Part shown: positions 7,684 through 15,673 of the stretch, one piece after another | Layout: every line of letters starts with the position of its first letter | Numbering within the stretch: position 1 is the stretch's first letter | From: CAZJHX01 sp964545715 | Lineage (GTDB): Bacteria; Myxococcota_A; UBA9042; GCA-2863065 | NCBI GenBank assembly: GCA_964545715.1 | Contig: CAZJHX010000006.1 | Coordinates: 62,001 to 126,000 of the forward strand | Length of the DNA: 64,000 bases | Direction of reading: 5' to 3' | The notes under the pieces: generated by a model | What the model was told of the DNA's origin: nothing | Seen by the model: only the letters and a program-made list of their open reading frames with translations | Databases searched by the model: none | Program-made: the position numbers and the translations under genes

Positions 7684-9288
7684 TCAGGCCTGGGCGATGG
7701 CCTGATCCTCGCGGGACAGCAACGTCTCGATGCCGGGCACCTCTGCCGCATAATGCTGGGCGTTGACGGCAAAGCGGTCGAGCGCGTCGTCGGCCTCGGT
7801 CGCCAGCAGCTCTCGCAGCCAGCCGATCAGGCCCTTGAGCAGACGGGCGCTACGCAGTGCGTTGCTCCGCTGATAAGGCGAGCCGGTGATGACGGCGACC
7901 ATCAGGCGCGCCGCGGCACAGCCGAGATCGCGATCTTTGATCTGTGTCACGCGCGCGGCCGCAGCCTCGTAATCCCCGGAGGCCGCTTCAGCGACAGCCA
8001 CCCAGCAAAGCGCGCGGTGCCCGACCTCGGAGACGGTCTCGTGCTCGCCCCACAGCTCCAGCGCGGCGTCAGTGTCGCGCTGCATCCACGCCAGCTCGCC
8101 GCCCAGAAGACGGACAGTCGGTGACTTGGGTGCGGTCGAGAGCAGCTCGTCCAGGCGGCGCGTGGCGCCTTCGCCGTCACCCATTATGAGCAGCGCGCGA
8201 ATCGCCAGGCAGTGCGCCGGATAGAAGTCGGAGTCGAAGCGCAGCGCACGGTCGATGTGCCGCATGGCCTCGCGAGCGTCGCGGTTGTCCATCGCCAGCC
8301 GAGCCAGCCCATGAGCCGGACGCACGGTGCGAGACTGGAGATCGGTATCGTAATTTATCTCGATCGCGCGCGGGCGGAAGCAGGCGCGGAAATAGCGGCC
8401 CGCCGCCTCGTTGTCGCCCACTCGATACGCGATGTCGCCGCGACGCCAGATGAGCTCCACGGCGTTCGGCAGATCGGCGAGACCACGGGTGACCACGCGC
8501 AGCGCTGACGTCAGGTCGCCCTCGTTGACCAACGCCTCAGCGTAGCCGTCGTACATCAGCGGCAGCCACGGATAGGTGCGGCGCTCCGCCCTGGGCAGCT
8601 GCTGGACGTTCTGGAAGGCCGACTCCCAGGCGTCCATTGCTTCGTCGTAATCGGCGGTCGCGCGCAGGGAGCACGCCAGCTGATAGGCAGAGAAGACGTC
8701 CTCTCCCTCTTCCGCGACACGACGTTTGAGAATAGCGAGATTGCGGCTGTGCCTGTCCGTCATGGCAAGGACCTCCGGGAGGGTTCCGACGTGATGTAAG
8801 TGCACGTCACAGGGGTTGACGGTGGTGATCTGAAGTGCCCGCAAGCTGTCGCTCACAGACTCATATACCGGGCGGTTGAAGCGGATCTCCGGCCGGTTTC
8901 GGAACAAGCGCACGGACGCGCTGGGGGTGATGCGCCCCTGAGGATCGATGTTATCTATTGTGACGCTCCAAGCCTGGGCGTTGGGATCACAGATGGCCTC
9001 GCGCATCGCGGGTCCGCTCGCCGAGGTCAGCGTCTCGTCTGCATCCAAAACGAGAACCCAGGACTCGGTGGCCATCTCCAAAGAGACGTTGCGAGCGCGG
9101 GCGAAGTCATCGCGCCACTCGAAGCGCTCTACACGGGCGCCCATGCGGCGGGCGATGCGAACGGTGTCGTCGGTAGAGCCGGTGTCGACGATGCAGATCT
9201 CGTCTACCCAGGGGGTCGCCGCTTCGAGGCACGCCTTCAAGCGTGACTCTTCGTTGCGCACTATCATGCATAGGCTGACCCCAATCAT
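7684..9288 (-). CDS. Family 2 glycosyltransferase with TPR-like C-terminal half
   Basis: 534 residues. The N-terminal 230 residues are a GT-A fold: VSLCMIVRNEESRL at the start, VDTGSTDDT, and the metal-binding DxD as VLDADETL (Asp82-Asp84). From about residue 190 the protein becomes all-helical with TPR-like repeats (for example WRRGDIAYRVGDNEAAGRYF, SDFYPAHCLAIRALLIMGD). This GT2-TPR arrangement is common in bacteria, where it glycosylates proteins or cell-surface polymers, with the repeats binding the acceptor. It is the first gene of a minus-strand group with the DsbA-like and sulfatase-fold genes, and diverges from the response-regulator gene across 135 nt. Confidence 0.9.
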   Translation of the reverse strand: MIGVSLCMIVRNEESRLKACLEAATPWVDEICIVDTGSTDDTVRIARRMGARVERFEWRDDFARARNVSLEMATESWVLVLDADETLTSASGPAMREAICDPNAQAWSVTIDNIDPQGRITPSASVRLFRNRPEIRFNRPVYESVSDSLRALQITTVNPCDVHLHHVGTLPEVLAMTDRHSRNLAILKRRVAEEGEDVFSAYQLACSLRATADYDEAMDAWESAFQNVQQLPRAERRTYPWLPLMYDGYAEALVNEGDLTSALRVVTRGLADLPNAVELIWRRGDIAYRVGDNEAAGRYFRACFRPRAIEINYDTDLQSRTVRPAHGLARLAMDNRDAREAMRHIDRALRFDSDFYPAHCLAIRALLIMGDGEGATRRLDELLSTAPKSPTVRLLGGELAWMQRDTDAALELWGEHETVSEVGHRALCWVAVAEAASGDYEAAAARVTQIKDRDLGCAAARLMVAVITGSPYQRSNALRSARLLKGLIGWLRELLATEADDALDRFAVNAQHYAAEVPGIETLLSREDQAIAQA

Positions 9289-9423
9289 GCCTGGGGAATC
9301 GGTCTGTTGGGGCTCCCCATTAAGGGATAGCTGCAGGCTTTTGTGTGCTCATCTTTTGCGAACCGCCTTAGTGTGCGAATATCAGCCGGATCGCAGGGCA
9401 ACGAAAACGTGGGTCTGTCCAGG

Positions 9424-10674
9424 ATGACACCGAAGATTCTCCTGATCGAAGATGACGAAATCTTCCAGGAGCTGACAGCTAAGGCCATTCGCGAAGCAGG
9501 GTACGAGGTCGACGTCGCAGACGATGGCGCCGCCGGCATCGAAGCTGCTGCTGCGACCCGATACGACGCGATAATCGTCGACCTGATGATGCCCCGCATG
9601 CACGGGTTCGAGGTCATCCAGAAGCTGCGCGGCGCGCTGGCCACGTATCGCACGCCGATCCTGGTGCACTCCGCCAAGATCTACGAGTCGGACCAGCGCA
9701 AAGCCCTGGTGCTGGGCGCCAACGCCTTTCTCCAGAAGCCGCTGCAGCCCGAAGACATCCGTACCGCGCTGCAGGAGCAGATCGACTCCGTGCATGTCGC
9801 CTTCTGGGGCGTACGCGGCTCGATCTCCACCCCCGGACGCGAGACGATCCGCTACGGCGGCAACACGCCCTGCCTGACCGTCAGCTACGGGCGCCACACC
9901 CTGGTGCTGGACGCCGGCACCGGCATCCGCAAGCTGGGTCTCATCCTCCAGGCTGAGGCACGGGGCGCGCCGCTCGAGGTGGATCTGCTGGTGACGCACA
10001 CGCACTGGGATCACATCCAGGGCTTCCCGTTCTTTGTTCCGGCGTACGTCCCCGGCAACACGGTGCACGTCTACGGCCCGCGATCGCTGTCCAAGCCGCT
10101 GGACAAGGTCCTGCGCGGGCAGATGGATCCCGAGTACTTCCCGGTTGCGCTGGGCGACATGGCCGCGCAGATCGACGTCACCGATGTCGGCGACACCTTT
10201 ACGGTCGGCCCGTTTACGATCGACGTGGAGTTCATGAACCACCCCGGCGTCACGCTGGGCTATCGCATCGTAGTCGGCGATACCGTCGTCGCATACGCCA
10301 CGGACACCGAGCCGTTTACGGGCCTCTTCCGGCACACACTGCCCGACGGCGACGAGACCGGCATCGGGACGCGCCTGGACAAGCGCCTGGTGCAGCTGGT
10401 CCAGGACGCCGACCTGTACATCGGCGACGCTCAGTACACTCCCGACGAGTACAACGGCAAGGTCGGCTGGGGCCACAGCTCCTGTACGGACGCTGTTGAG
10501 GTCGCCATCGCGGCCGGCGCCAAGCGCTTCGCCCTCTTCAGCCACGACCCGATGCAGGATGACGCGGGCGTCGACGCCAAAGTCGAGATGTGTCGCGCAC
10601 ATGCCGCCGATCGCGGCTCCAGTCTCGAGGTTATCGGCGCCATCGAAGGGCAGACGGTCGTTCTCAAGCGGTGA
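9424..10674 (+). CDS. Response regulator fused to metallo-beta-lactamase-fold domain
   Basis: 416 residues. Residues 4-120 are a CheY-like receiver with Asp10/Asp11, phospho-acceptor Asp53 (IVDLMMP), Ser83 and Lys105 (KP). Residues 125-416 are a metallo-beta-lactamase domain of the subgroup that starts FWGVRGSISTPG and includes cAMP-phosphodiesterase-like and PhnP-like proteins; the metal motif THTHWDH gives His192, His194, Asp196 and His197, with later ligands in FMNHPG and ATDTEP. A phosphorylation-switched phosphodiesterase or nuclease is a reasonable guess. No histidine kinase is adjacent. The frame is open back to 9343, but homology starts at TPKILLIEDDE. Its stop overlaps the methyltransferase start (GTGA). 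Confidence 0.88.
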   Translation: MTPKILLIEDDEIFQELTAKAIREAGYEVDVADDGAAGIEAAAATRYDAIIVDLMMPRMHGFEVIQKLRGALATYRTPILVHSAKIYESDQRKALVLGANAFLQKPLQPEDIRTALQEQIDSVHVAFWGVRGSISTPGRETIRYGGNTPCLTVSYGRHTLVLDAGTGIRKLGLILQAEARGAPLEVDLLVTHTHWDHIQGFPFFVPAYVPGNTVHVYGPRSLSKPLDKVLRGQMDPEYFPVALGDMAAQIDVTDVGDTFTVGPFTIDVEFMNHPGVTLGYRIVVGDTVVAYATDTEPFTGLFRHTLPDGDETGIGTRLDKRLVQLVQDADLYIGDAQYTPDEYNGKVGWGHSSCTDAVEVAIAAGAKRFALFSHDPMQDDAGVDAKVEMCRAHAADRGSSLEVIGAIEGQTVVLKR

Positions 10675-11528
10675 CCGCGGCCCACCCGCAGCTCGACATC
10701 TATCACGGCGACAACCTGGACGTGCTCGGACGCTTCGACGACGGCTCGTTTCAGCTGATCTACATCGATCCCCCGTTCAACACCGGACGAGCGCAGGAGC
10801 GGACGGTGATGAAGACCGTTCGCGACGACGACGGCGACCGCACGGGCTTTGCAGGCAGGCGGTATCGGACCGTGCGGCTGGGCACCAAGGCGTACGCCGA
10901 CACCTTCAGCGACTACATGGCGTTTCTGGAGCCGCGACTGGTCGAGGCCCACCGCCTGCTGAGCCCGACCGGCACCTTCTTTTTGCACCTGGACTACCGC
11001 GAGGTGCACTACGCCAAGGTGCTGCTGGACAACATCTTCGGGCGCGATCGGTTCATCAACGAGATCATCTGGGCCTACGACTACGGGGCGCGCACCAAGA
11101 AGCGCTGGTCGCCCAAGCACGACAACATCCTATGGTACGCCGCGGACCCCAAGCGCTACACGTATCGGTACGACGACATCGACCGCATCCCGTACATGGC
11201 GCCCTCGTTGGTGGGTCCCGAGAAGGCCAAGCGCGGCAAGACGCCGACCGACACCTGGTGGCACACGATCGTCAGCCCCAACGGCAAAGAGAAGACCGGG
11301 TACCCCACCCAGAAGCCGCTGGGGATCATCAACCGGCTGGTGCGCGTGCACTCAAACCCGGGCGACCGGCTGCTCGACTTCTTTGCGGGCAGCGGCACCT
11401 TCGGCGAGAGCGCCCTCCGCAACGGCCGCAGCGCGGTGCTCGTCGACAGCAATCCCGAGGCGATCGAGGTGATGAGCCGGCGTCTGGCGTTCGCCGAGCC
11501 TACAGTGCACGAGATCACCCCCGCTTGA
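10671..11528 (+). CDS. Site-specific DNA methyltransferase (N4-cytosine/N6-adenine type)
   Basis: 285 residues with a beta-class motif order: the catalytic DPPFNTG (33-39) comes before the S-adenosylmethionine-binding DFFAGSGT (236-243). YPTQKPLGIINRLVRV precedes the latter, as is usual. It methylates an exocyclic amino group in a specific DNA sequence that cannot be read from the protein. No restriction endonuclease is adjacent, so it is an orphan methylase that may act in gene control or replication timing. The GTG start at 10671 overlaps the stop of the receiver-MBL gene by 4 nt, implying co-translation. Its 3' end overlaps the convergent FemAB-like gene by 14 nt. Confidence 0.9.
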   Translation: MTAAHPQLDIYHGDNLDVLGRFDDGSFQLIYIDPPFNTGRAQERTVMKTVRDDDGDRTGFAGRRYRTVRLGTKAYADTFSDYMAFLEPRLVEAHRLLSPTGTFFLHLDYREVHYAKVLLDNIFGRDRFINEIIWAYDYGARTKKRWSPKHDNILWYAADPKRYTYRYDDIDRIPYMAPSLVGPEKAKRGKTPTDTWWHTIVSPNGKEKTGYPTQKPLGIINRLVRVHSNPGDRLLDFFAGSGTFGESALRNGRSAVLVDSNPEAIEVMSRRLAFAEPTVHEITPA

Positions 11529-12657
11529 ACGGCCCCCGCTCGGCGAGCATGCGCATCTCGTACTGATTCTGCGCGGCCTCGCGCGGCAGGTAGTTGGCGA
11601 TGGCGTCACGCAGCTCCTCGTGACGCAGCCAGTGCGCGCTGTACGTGGGTGACGGCATCAGACCGCGCTTGATCTTGTGCTGGCCCTGGGCGCCCGCCTC
11701 GAAGCGCGTCCAGCCGCGATCGATGCACAGCGCCAGATTGGCGTAGTAACACAGCTCAAAATGCAGCTTGTCGTAGTCCTCGATACAGCCCCAGTAGCGG
11801 CCGAACAGGTAGCCGCCTTTGGCAAAGCTGAGCGCGCCCGCGACCGGACGGCCTGCGTCGGTGGCGAGGTTGAGCACGGCCCGGTGCTTCAGGCTGCGCG
11901 CCAGCTCGGCGTAGAAGTCGGCGGTGAGGTACGCGATGGCCCCTTTTCGGGCTGTGGTGTCGCGATAGAAGCGATAGGCGGTGGCCGCGATCTCGTCGGT
12001 GATCTCGTCGCCTGTCAGAGTACGGATCTCCAGCCCGGACGCCATCGCCTCGCGCCGCTCCTTCTTGACCTGACGGCGCGCGCCGTGGCGAAACGTAGAC
12101 AGGTAGTCTTCGAAGGTGGCGTACCCCTGATTTTCCCAGTGATATTGGTATGTCAGGCGCGGCAGCAGGCCATAATTGTCCGCCAGGGACGTACGCTCCG
12201 CCTCCGTGACGAACAGCAGGTGAAGCGAGGACGCGTCGACCTCCTCCACCATGGTGGACATGCCGGCCAGCAGCGCGTCCACGACCTCCCCGGACGTCGC
12301 ACCATCGGCGACCAGCAGCCGTCGCCCGGTCGCCGGCGTAAACGGCACGGCGCTGACCAGCTTGGGATAGTAGGCGGTGCCGAGCTGACTGGCCGCGTTG
12401 GCCCACGCCCAGTCGAAGATGTACTCACCGTAGCTGTTGGTCTTGGCGTACAGGGGCGCCGCACCGGCCAATTCGCCGTCGCGGCGCACCAGCACGTGAC
12501 ACGGCGACCAGCCCGTCCGCGGTCCGACGCTGCCGGACGTCTCCAACGCGCGCAGAAAGGCGTGCTCGACAAACGGGTCCCCGTCGCCGGTGAGCGCGTC
12601 CCACTGTGCGGCCGGCACGTCGTCGAGGCTCGGCACGATTTCGATCTGTACGCTCAC
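11515..12657 (-). CDS. FemAB/GNAT-like protein (DUF482 family)
   Basis: 380 residues covering the whole of the family formerly called DUF482 (peptidogalycan-biosynthesis-like), a double GNAT fold akin to FemAB. Signatures include YGEYIFDWAWANA, YQYHWENQGYATFEDYLSTFRHG (the two pieces either side of Asn are typical), RHGARRQVKKER and FEAGAQGQHKIKRGLMPSPTYSAHW. Members are thought to transfer acyl or aminoacyl groups but the substrate is not established. The start is GTG 12657, with GAGG 8 nt upstream. It overlaps the convergent methyltransferase gene by 14 nt and diverges from the lipoprotein operon at 12722. Confidence 0.88.
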   Translation of the reverse strand: MSVQIEIVPSLDDVPAAQWDALTGDGDPFVEHAFLRALETSGSVGPRTGWSPCHVLVRRDGELAGAAPLYAKTNSYGEYIFDWAWANAASQLGTAYYPKLVSAVPFTPATGRRLLVADGATSGEVVDALLAGMSTMVEEVDASSLHLLFVTEAERTSLADNYGLLPRLTYQYHWENQGYATFEDYLSTFRHGARRQVKKERREAMASGLEIRTLTGDEITDEIAATAYRFYRDTTARKGAIAYLTADFYAELARSLKHRAVLNLATDAGRPVAGALSFAKGGYLFGRYWGCIEDYDKLHFELCYYANLALCIDRGWTRFEAGAQGQHKIKRGLMPSPTYSAHWLRHEELRDAIANYLPREAAQNQYEMRMLAERGPFKRG

Positions 12658-12680
12658 GAGAGGATCCTCACGGGGGTTTT

Positions 12681-12710
12681 ATCGTATAGTCGTTGTCGGC
12701 GCGGCGACAA
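12681..12710 (-). promoter_or_regulatory. Promoter of FemAB-like gene
   Basis: On the minus strand TTGTCG (12710-12705), 18-nt spacer, TACGAT (12686-12681), followed by a short leader with a GAGG Shine-Dalgarno at 12669-12666 and the GTG at 12657. Its -10 overlaps the plus-strand TATAGT, so the two divergent promoters probably compete. Confidence 0.4.
12685..12690 (+). promoter_or_regulatory. -10-like hexamer of lipoprotein operon
   Basis: TATAGT, 31 nt before the GTG at 12722. A purine-rich AAAAGGGGGG (12710-12719) serves as ribosome-binding site. The -35 is not clear. Unlike many genes here, this transcript should have a leader. Confidence 0.35.
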
Positions 12711-12721
12711 AAGGGGGGTTC

Positions 12722-14752
12722 GTGAAACCACGGTCCAGCTTCTTGGCGGTCCTCGTCGTGTGCCTGCTCCACGCGTGTACCCAGGATATCGGCTTTTTCG
12801 GCGATTCGATCGCGCTGCCGCCGTTCGGCAGCAACAACAACCACAACCTGGCGCCCCCGTGGAACCCGGAGACGGCGTATGCCCCGACCGTGGCGCCGGA
12901 CGGCAGCGTGGTGAGCGCGCCCCCCGGCGTGTGCGACGGCAACCCGACCGCCGAGACCTACCCCGCGCGCTTTCTGACGCCCACTTTCAAGGACATCGCC
13001 GCCGACGGCGACCGGGCGTGGCTGGTCGACGGGGTATACGTCTGGACGCTGGACCTGAGCGACCCGGACGCTCCGGTACGCGTGGGCCTGCAGGCGGTGG
13101 CCGGGCACCCGATAGCGGCCCATTTTGCCGGCAACCGGCTTTGGATCGCGACGATCGACCAGGGGCTCGTCGGGTACGCCGTCGGCGAGGATGGCCTGCT
13201 GATCGAGTCCGGCGCGGTCACTTTGTTCGACGACGCCACGCGGGTCATGGACGTGCACGGGCACGGCGACTTGCTGGTCGCTGCACTCGGATCCGAAGGC
13301 GTCGGTCTGGCGCAGTTGGGCGCCGCTGAGCTGCCGACGACCATCAACGCGGCCGGCTTTGCGGTCGGCGTCCACATCACCAACAGCGCGGTCCACGTCG
13401 CGGCATGCGACACCGTGCACCGCTTGCCGCTGCTCCCCGATGGCACTACGGAGGCTGCGACCCTCGCCCCGATGCCGTTCGGCGCCGCCACCGCCGTCAG
13501 CGGGACGACTGCCGGAGATGTGTTGGTCACGTCCGGCAACGCCATCCTCGGCTTTCGTTTGGGGGACGGGCCCGTCGGATATCTGGGCGTCATAGGCGCG
13601 GCCGCGGCGGTCGTGGGCGACAACGGGGTGGCATATCTCGCAGACCCCGACGCGGGCGTGGCCGGGGTGCACGCGGACGCGCTGCCGTGGTCCAAGCAGA
13701 TCGACGGGGAGAGCGCAGCGGCTAACGACGTGCGGCTCGTGGCCCATGCCACACGACTCTATGGGCTGGGAGGCGCCGATACACGCGCGTTGGCGATTTA
13801 CGACATCGCGAATCCGGTCTGGCCGCGCACCGCAGTGGGATACGCGCAGCCGAACCGCGACGACGGCCTCAGCCGGCTGGACGGCCAGTTGGTGGTGCAC
13901 GGCACGGACGGCAGGCATCGCGTGGTCGACGGCCAGGGGATTACGACGGCGTCCTTCGTTTTTGGAGAGACGCTGCGCAGCGCGGTCGGGTACGGAGGCG
14001 GACTGTTCATGGTGGCGGACGACGGGCGGGTCGCGCGCGCAGGCTGGGCTGGGGATGAGGTCGCAGTGGAGACGCTGACCCCACCGACGGCCAACGTACG
14101 CAGCCTGGGGACCGATGGCGCGACCGCCTGGCTCGCGGACGGGGTGACACGCAGCATTCTGGCGGTAAGCGTGGCGGACGGCACGCTGATCGGCGCCACC
14201 AGCTTCCCCAACGGCTTTCCCGGAAACGCGACGCTTCATCGCGAGGGCGATCGGCTGCTTGCCTACGATCGGCTGACCGGACAGCTGCACACCCTGGACG
14301 TCAGCACGCCGATCCCCGTGCCGCTGGGGGCAACCCAGGTGGGCGCGTGTGTGTCGGAAGAGGCTCGGCTGTTGATCAGCGCGGCCAAGATGGCGCTGCT
14401 GTGCCCACGGACAGGCGACGGGCAGGCCGTTTGGACCCTCCTGGCGATCGACGACGCCGGCCTGGCAAGCGCGTCCAAGACGATAATCCTGCCGCAGCGG
14501 GTGTACACGTCGGCCGTAGTGGCGGACGATATGTTGGTGATGGGAGCGTTTGACAACAGCACCTACACCTCCGAGCTGCTGGCGGTGAGCGCGACGGATG
14601 GCGCGCTGATCGCGACGACCATGTTTGTCGGCCGGGTGAACGCGCTGGACGTCTCCTCGGGCGTCATCACGGCGCTGGACGGCGACTTCGGGCTGCGCCG
14701 CTACGACCTGGCGCTGAGTGCGGGCGACGTGCTGCCGGTGACCGATCCCTGA
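12722..14752 (+). CDS. Lipoprotein with beta-propeller-like repeats
   Basis: 676 residues. The leader ends at the lipobox-like LLHAC (Cys19), then a proline- and asparagine-rich linker (to about residue 75). The rest consists of repeating short beta-strand units of the type 'DIAADGDRAWLVDGVYVWTLDLSDPDAPVRVG' spread over 600 residues, close to LVIVD/beta-propeller repeats that pair a name, a value and a change. Such proteins are usually surface-exposed scaffolds. The GTG at 12722 is chosen for its strong purine-rich ribosome-binding site and signal peptide; the open frame extends to 12590 but overlaps the divergent gene. It is the first of three tightly packed lipoprotein genes. Confidence 0.75.
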   Translation: MKPRSSFLAVLVVCLLHACTQDIGFFGDSIALPPFGSNNNHNLAPPWNPETAYAPTVAPDGSVVSAPPGVCDGNPTAETYPARFLTPTFKDIAADGDRAWLVDGVYVWTLDLSDPDAPVRVGLQAVAGHPIAAHFAGNRLWIATIDQGLVGYAVGEDGLLIESGAVTLFDDATRVMDVHGHGDLLVAALGSEGVGLAQLGAAELPTTINAAGFAVGVHITNSAVHVAACDTVHRLPLLPDGTTEAATLAPMPFGAATAVSGTTAGDVLVTSGNAILGFRLGDGPVGYLGVIGAAAAVVGDNGVAYLADPDAGVAGVHADALPWSKQIDGESAAANDVRLVAHATRLYGLGGADTRALAIYDIANPVWPRTAVGYAQPNRDDGLSRLDGQLVVHGTDGRHRVVDGQGITTASFVFGETLRSAVGYGGGLFMVADDGRVARAGWAGDEVAVETLTPPTANVRSLGTDGATAWLADGVTRSILAVSVADGTLIGATSFPNGFPGNATLHREGDRLLAYDRLTGQLHTLDVSTPIPVPLGATQVGACVSEEARLLISAAKMALLCPRTGDGQAVWTLLAIDDAGLASASKTIILPQRVYTSAVVADDMLVMGAFDNSTYTSELLAVSATDGALIATTMFVGRVNALDVSSGVITALDGDFGLRRYDLALSAGDVLPVTDP

Positions 14753-15673
14753 ATGACGCGCGGCTTCCCGGCACTGCTGCTTTGCGCGACGCTGGCCCTG
14801 CTGGGACCCGGCTGCTTCCTGGTGGACGTGGACCTGCCGCCCGACAAGTCGCCGGTCAAAGCGACCCCGCAGATCCAGACCGTCACGATGCCCACGATCT
14901 GGCCGCTGAAGAATGTGTTTGATCAGCAGACGGCGGTGCCGACGGACCTCAAGCTGCGGGTCCGCGGGCTGCACTGGGACCTGGTCGCGGACATCAACAC
15001 CGACTGGGTCTCGCTGCTGCGGGCGCCGGACTACACGCCCGTGAAGCTGGGCATCGAGGTCACGAAGGTGTCTTCGGGGACGGTCACGCTGACGCCGATC
15101 GGCGGCCTGGAGCCCGACACGCGCTACGTGCTGGCCTTCCCGGACTACGACGAGTGGCGCCACAACTTCATGTGGAGCATTCGGGTACCGCCGCCGCTGA
15201 CGTTCTCGACGCGGTCTGCGCCGCGCGTGATCGGGCTGTGGCGCAACGGCGACACCCTGGTGGTGGTCTTCTCAGAGCCGATGGACCCGGACGCGCTCAC
15301 GCTGGCCTCGGGGGCCGCGGACCTGGTCTATGAGGTGGATGGCGAGCCATTCTCTGTCGCTGCGGACGGCGAACCGGCCGACTACGCCTGGGAGGCGACA
15401 GGCCACTTCTTCAACATCGCCCCGATCACCAACCAGGCGTTTGACCTGGTGCTGGGCCCCAAGGTGGTGAGCGGGTCGGGCACGCCGCTGGACACGGACG
15501 GTGATGAAGTGCCGGACCCGGACTCGGTGTTCGTCCGCCGCGTGGAGCCGGTCGCCCTGCCGGTGTGTCATCAGCGCGACGACTACCCCGATCCGTGCAT
15601 CGACGCCGAGGCGGCTAAGGCATATCGGGTGGTCTTCTCCGCGCCGTTTGTGCCCGCGCTGGACGTGCCGTGA
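14753..15673 (+). CDS. Lipoprotein with Ig-like (SbsA/Big_5-type) domain
   Basis: 306 residues; lipobox LLGPGC with Cys21. The ATG directly follows the TGA of the propeller gene. Repeated beta-rich segments include 'GGLEPDTRYVLAF' and 'VVVFSEPMDPDAL', phrases typical of bacterial Ig-like domains of the Big_5/SbsA class, which carry 'F-S-E-P-M-D' and 'L-x-P-x-T-x-Y'. A cysteine pair near the C-terminus (CHQRDDYPDPC) may form a disulfide. It is probably a surface or periplasmic structural or adhesion protein. Its last codon overlaps the GTG start of the Cys-rich gene (GTGA). Confidence 0.75.
   Translation: MTRGFPALLLCATLALLGPGCFLVDVDLPPDKSPVKATPQIQTVTMPTIWPLKNVFDQQTAVPTDLKLRVRGLHWDLVADINTDWVSLLRAPDYTPVKLGIEVTKVSSGTVTLTPIGGLEPDTRYVLAFPDYDEWRHNFMWSIRVPPPLTFSTRSAPRVIGLWRNGDTLVVVFSEPMDPDALTLASGAADLVYEVDGEPFSVAADGEPADYAWEATGHFFNIAPITNQAFDLVLGPKVVSGSGTPLDTDGDEVPDPDSVFVRRVEPVALPVCHQRDDYPDPCIDAEAAKAYRVVFSAPFVPALDVP

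Noticed and set aside
10671..11528. Restriction-modification system
   Set aside because: No endonuclease or specificity gene lies on either side; only the methylase is supported.
12668..15163. 831-residue open frame on the minus strand
   Set aside because: It is a GC-rich shadow of the lipoprotein genes; no domain, start signal or sensible composition.
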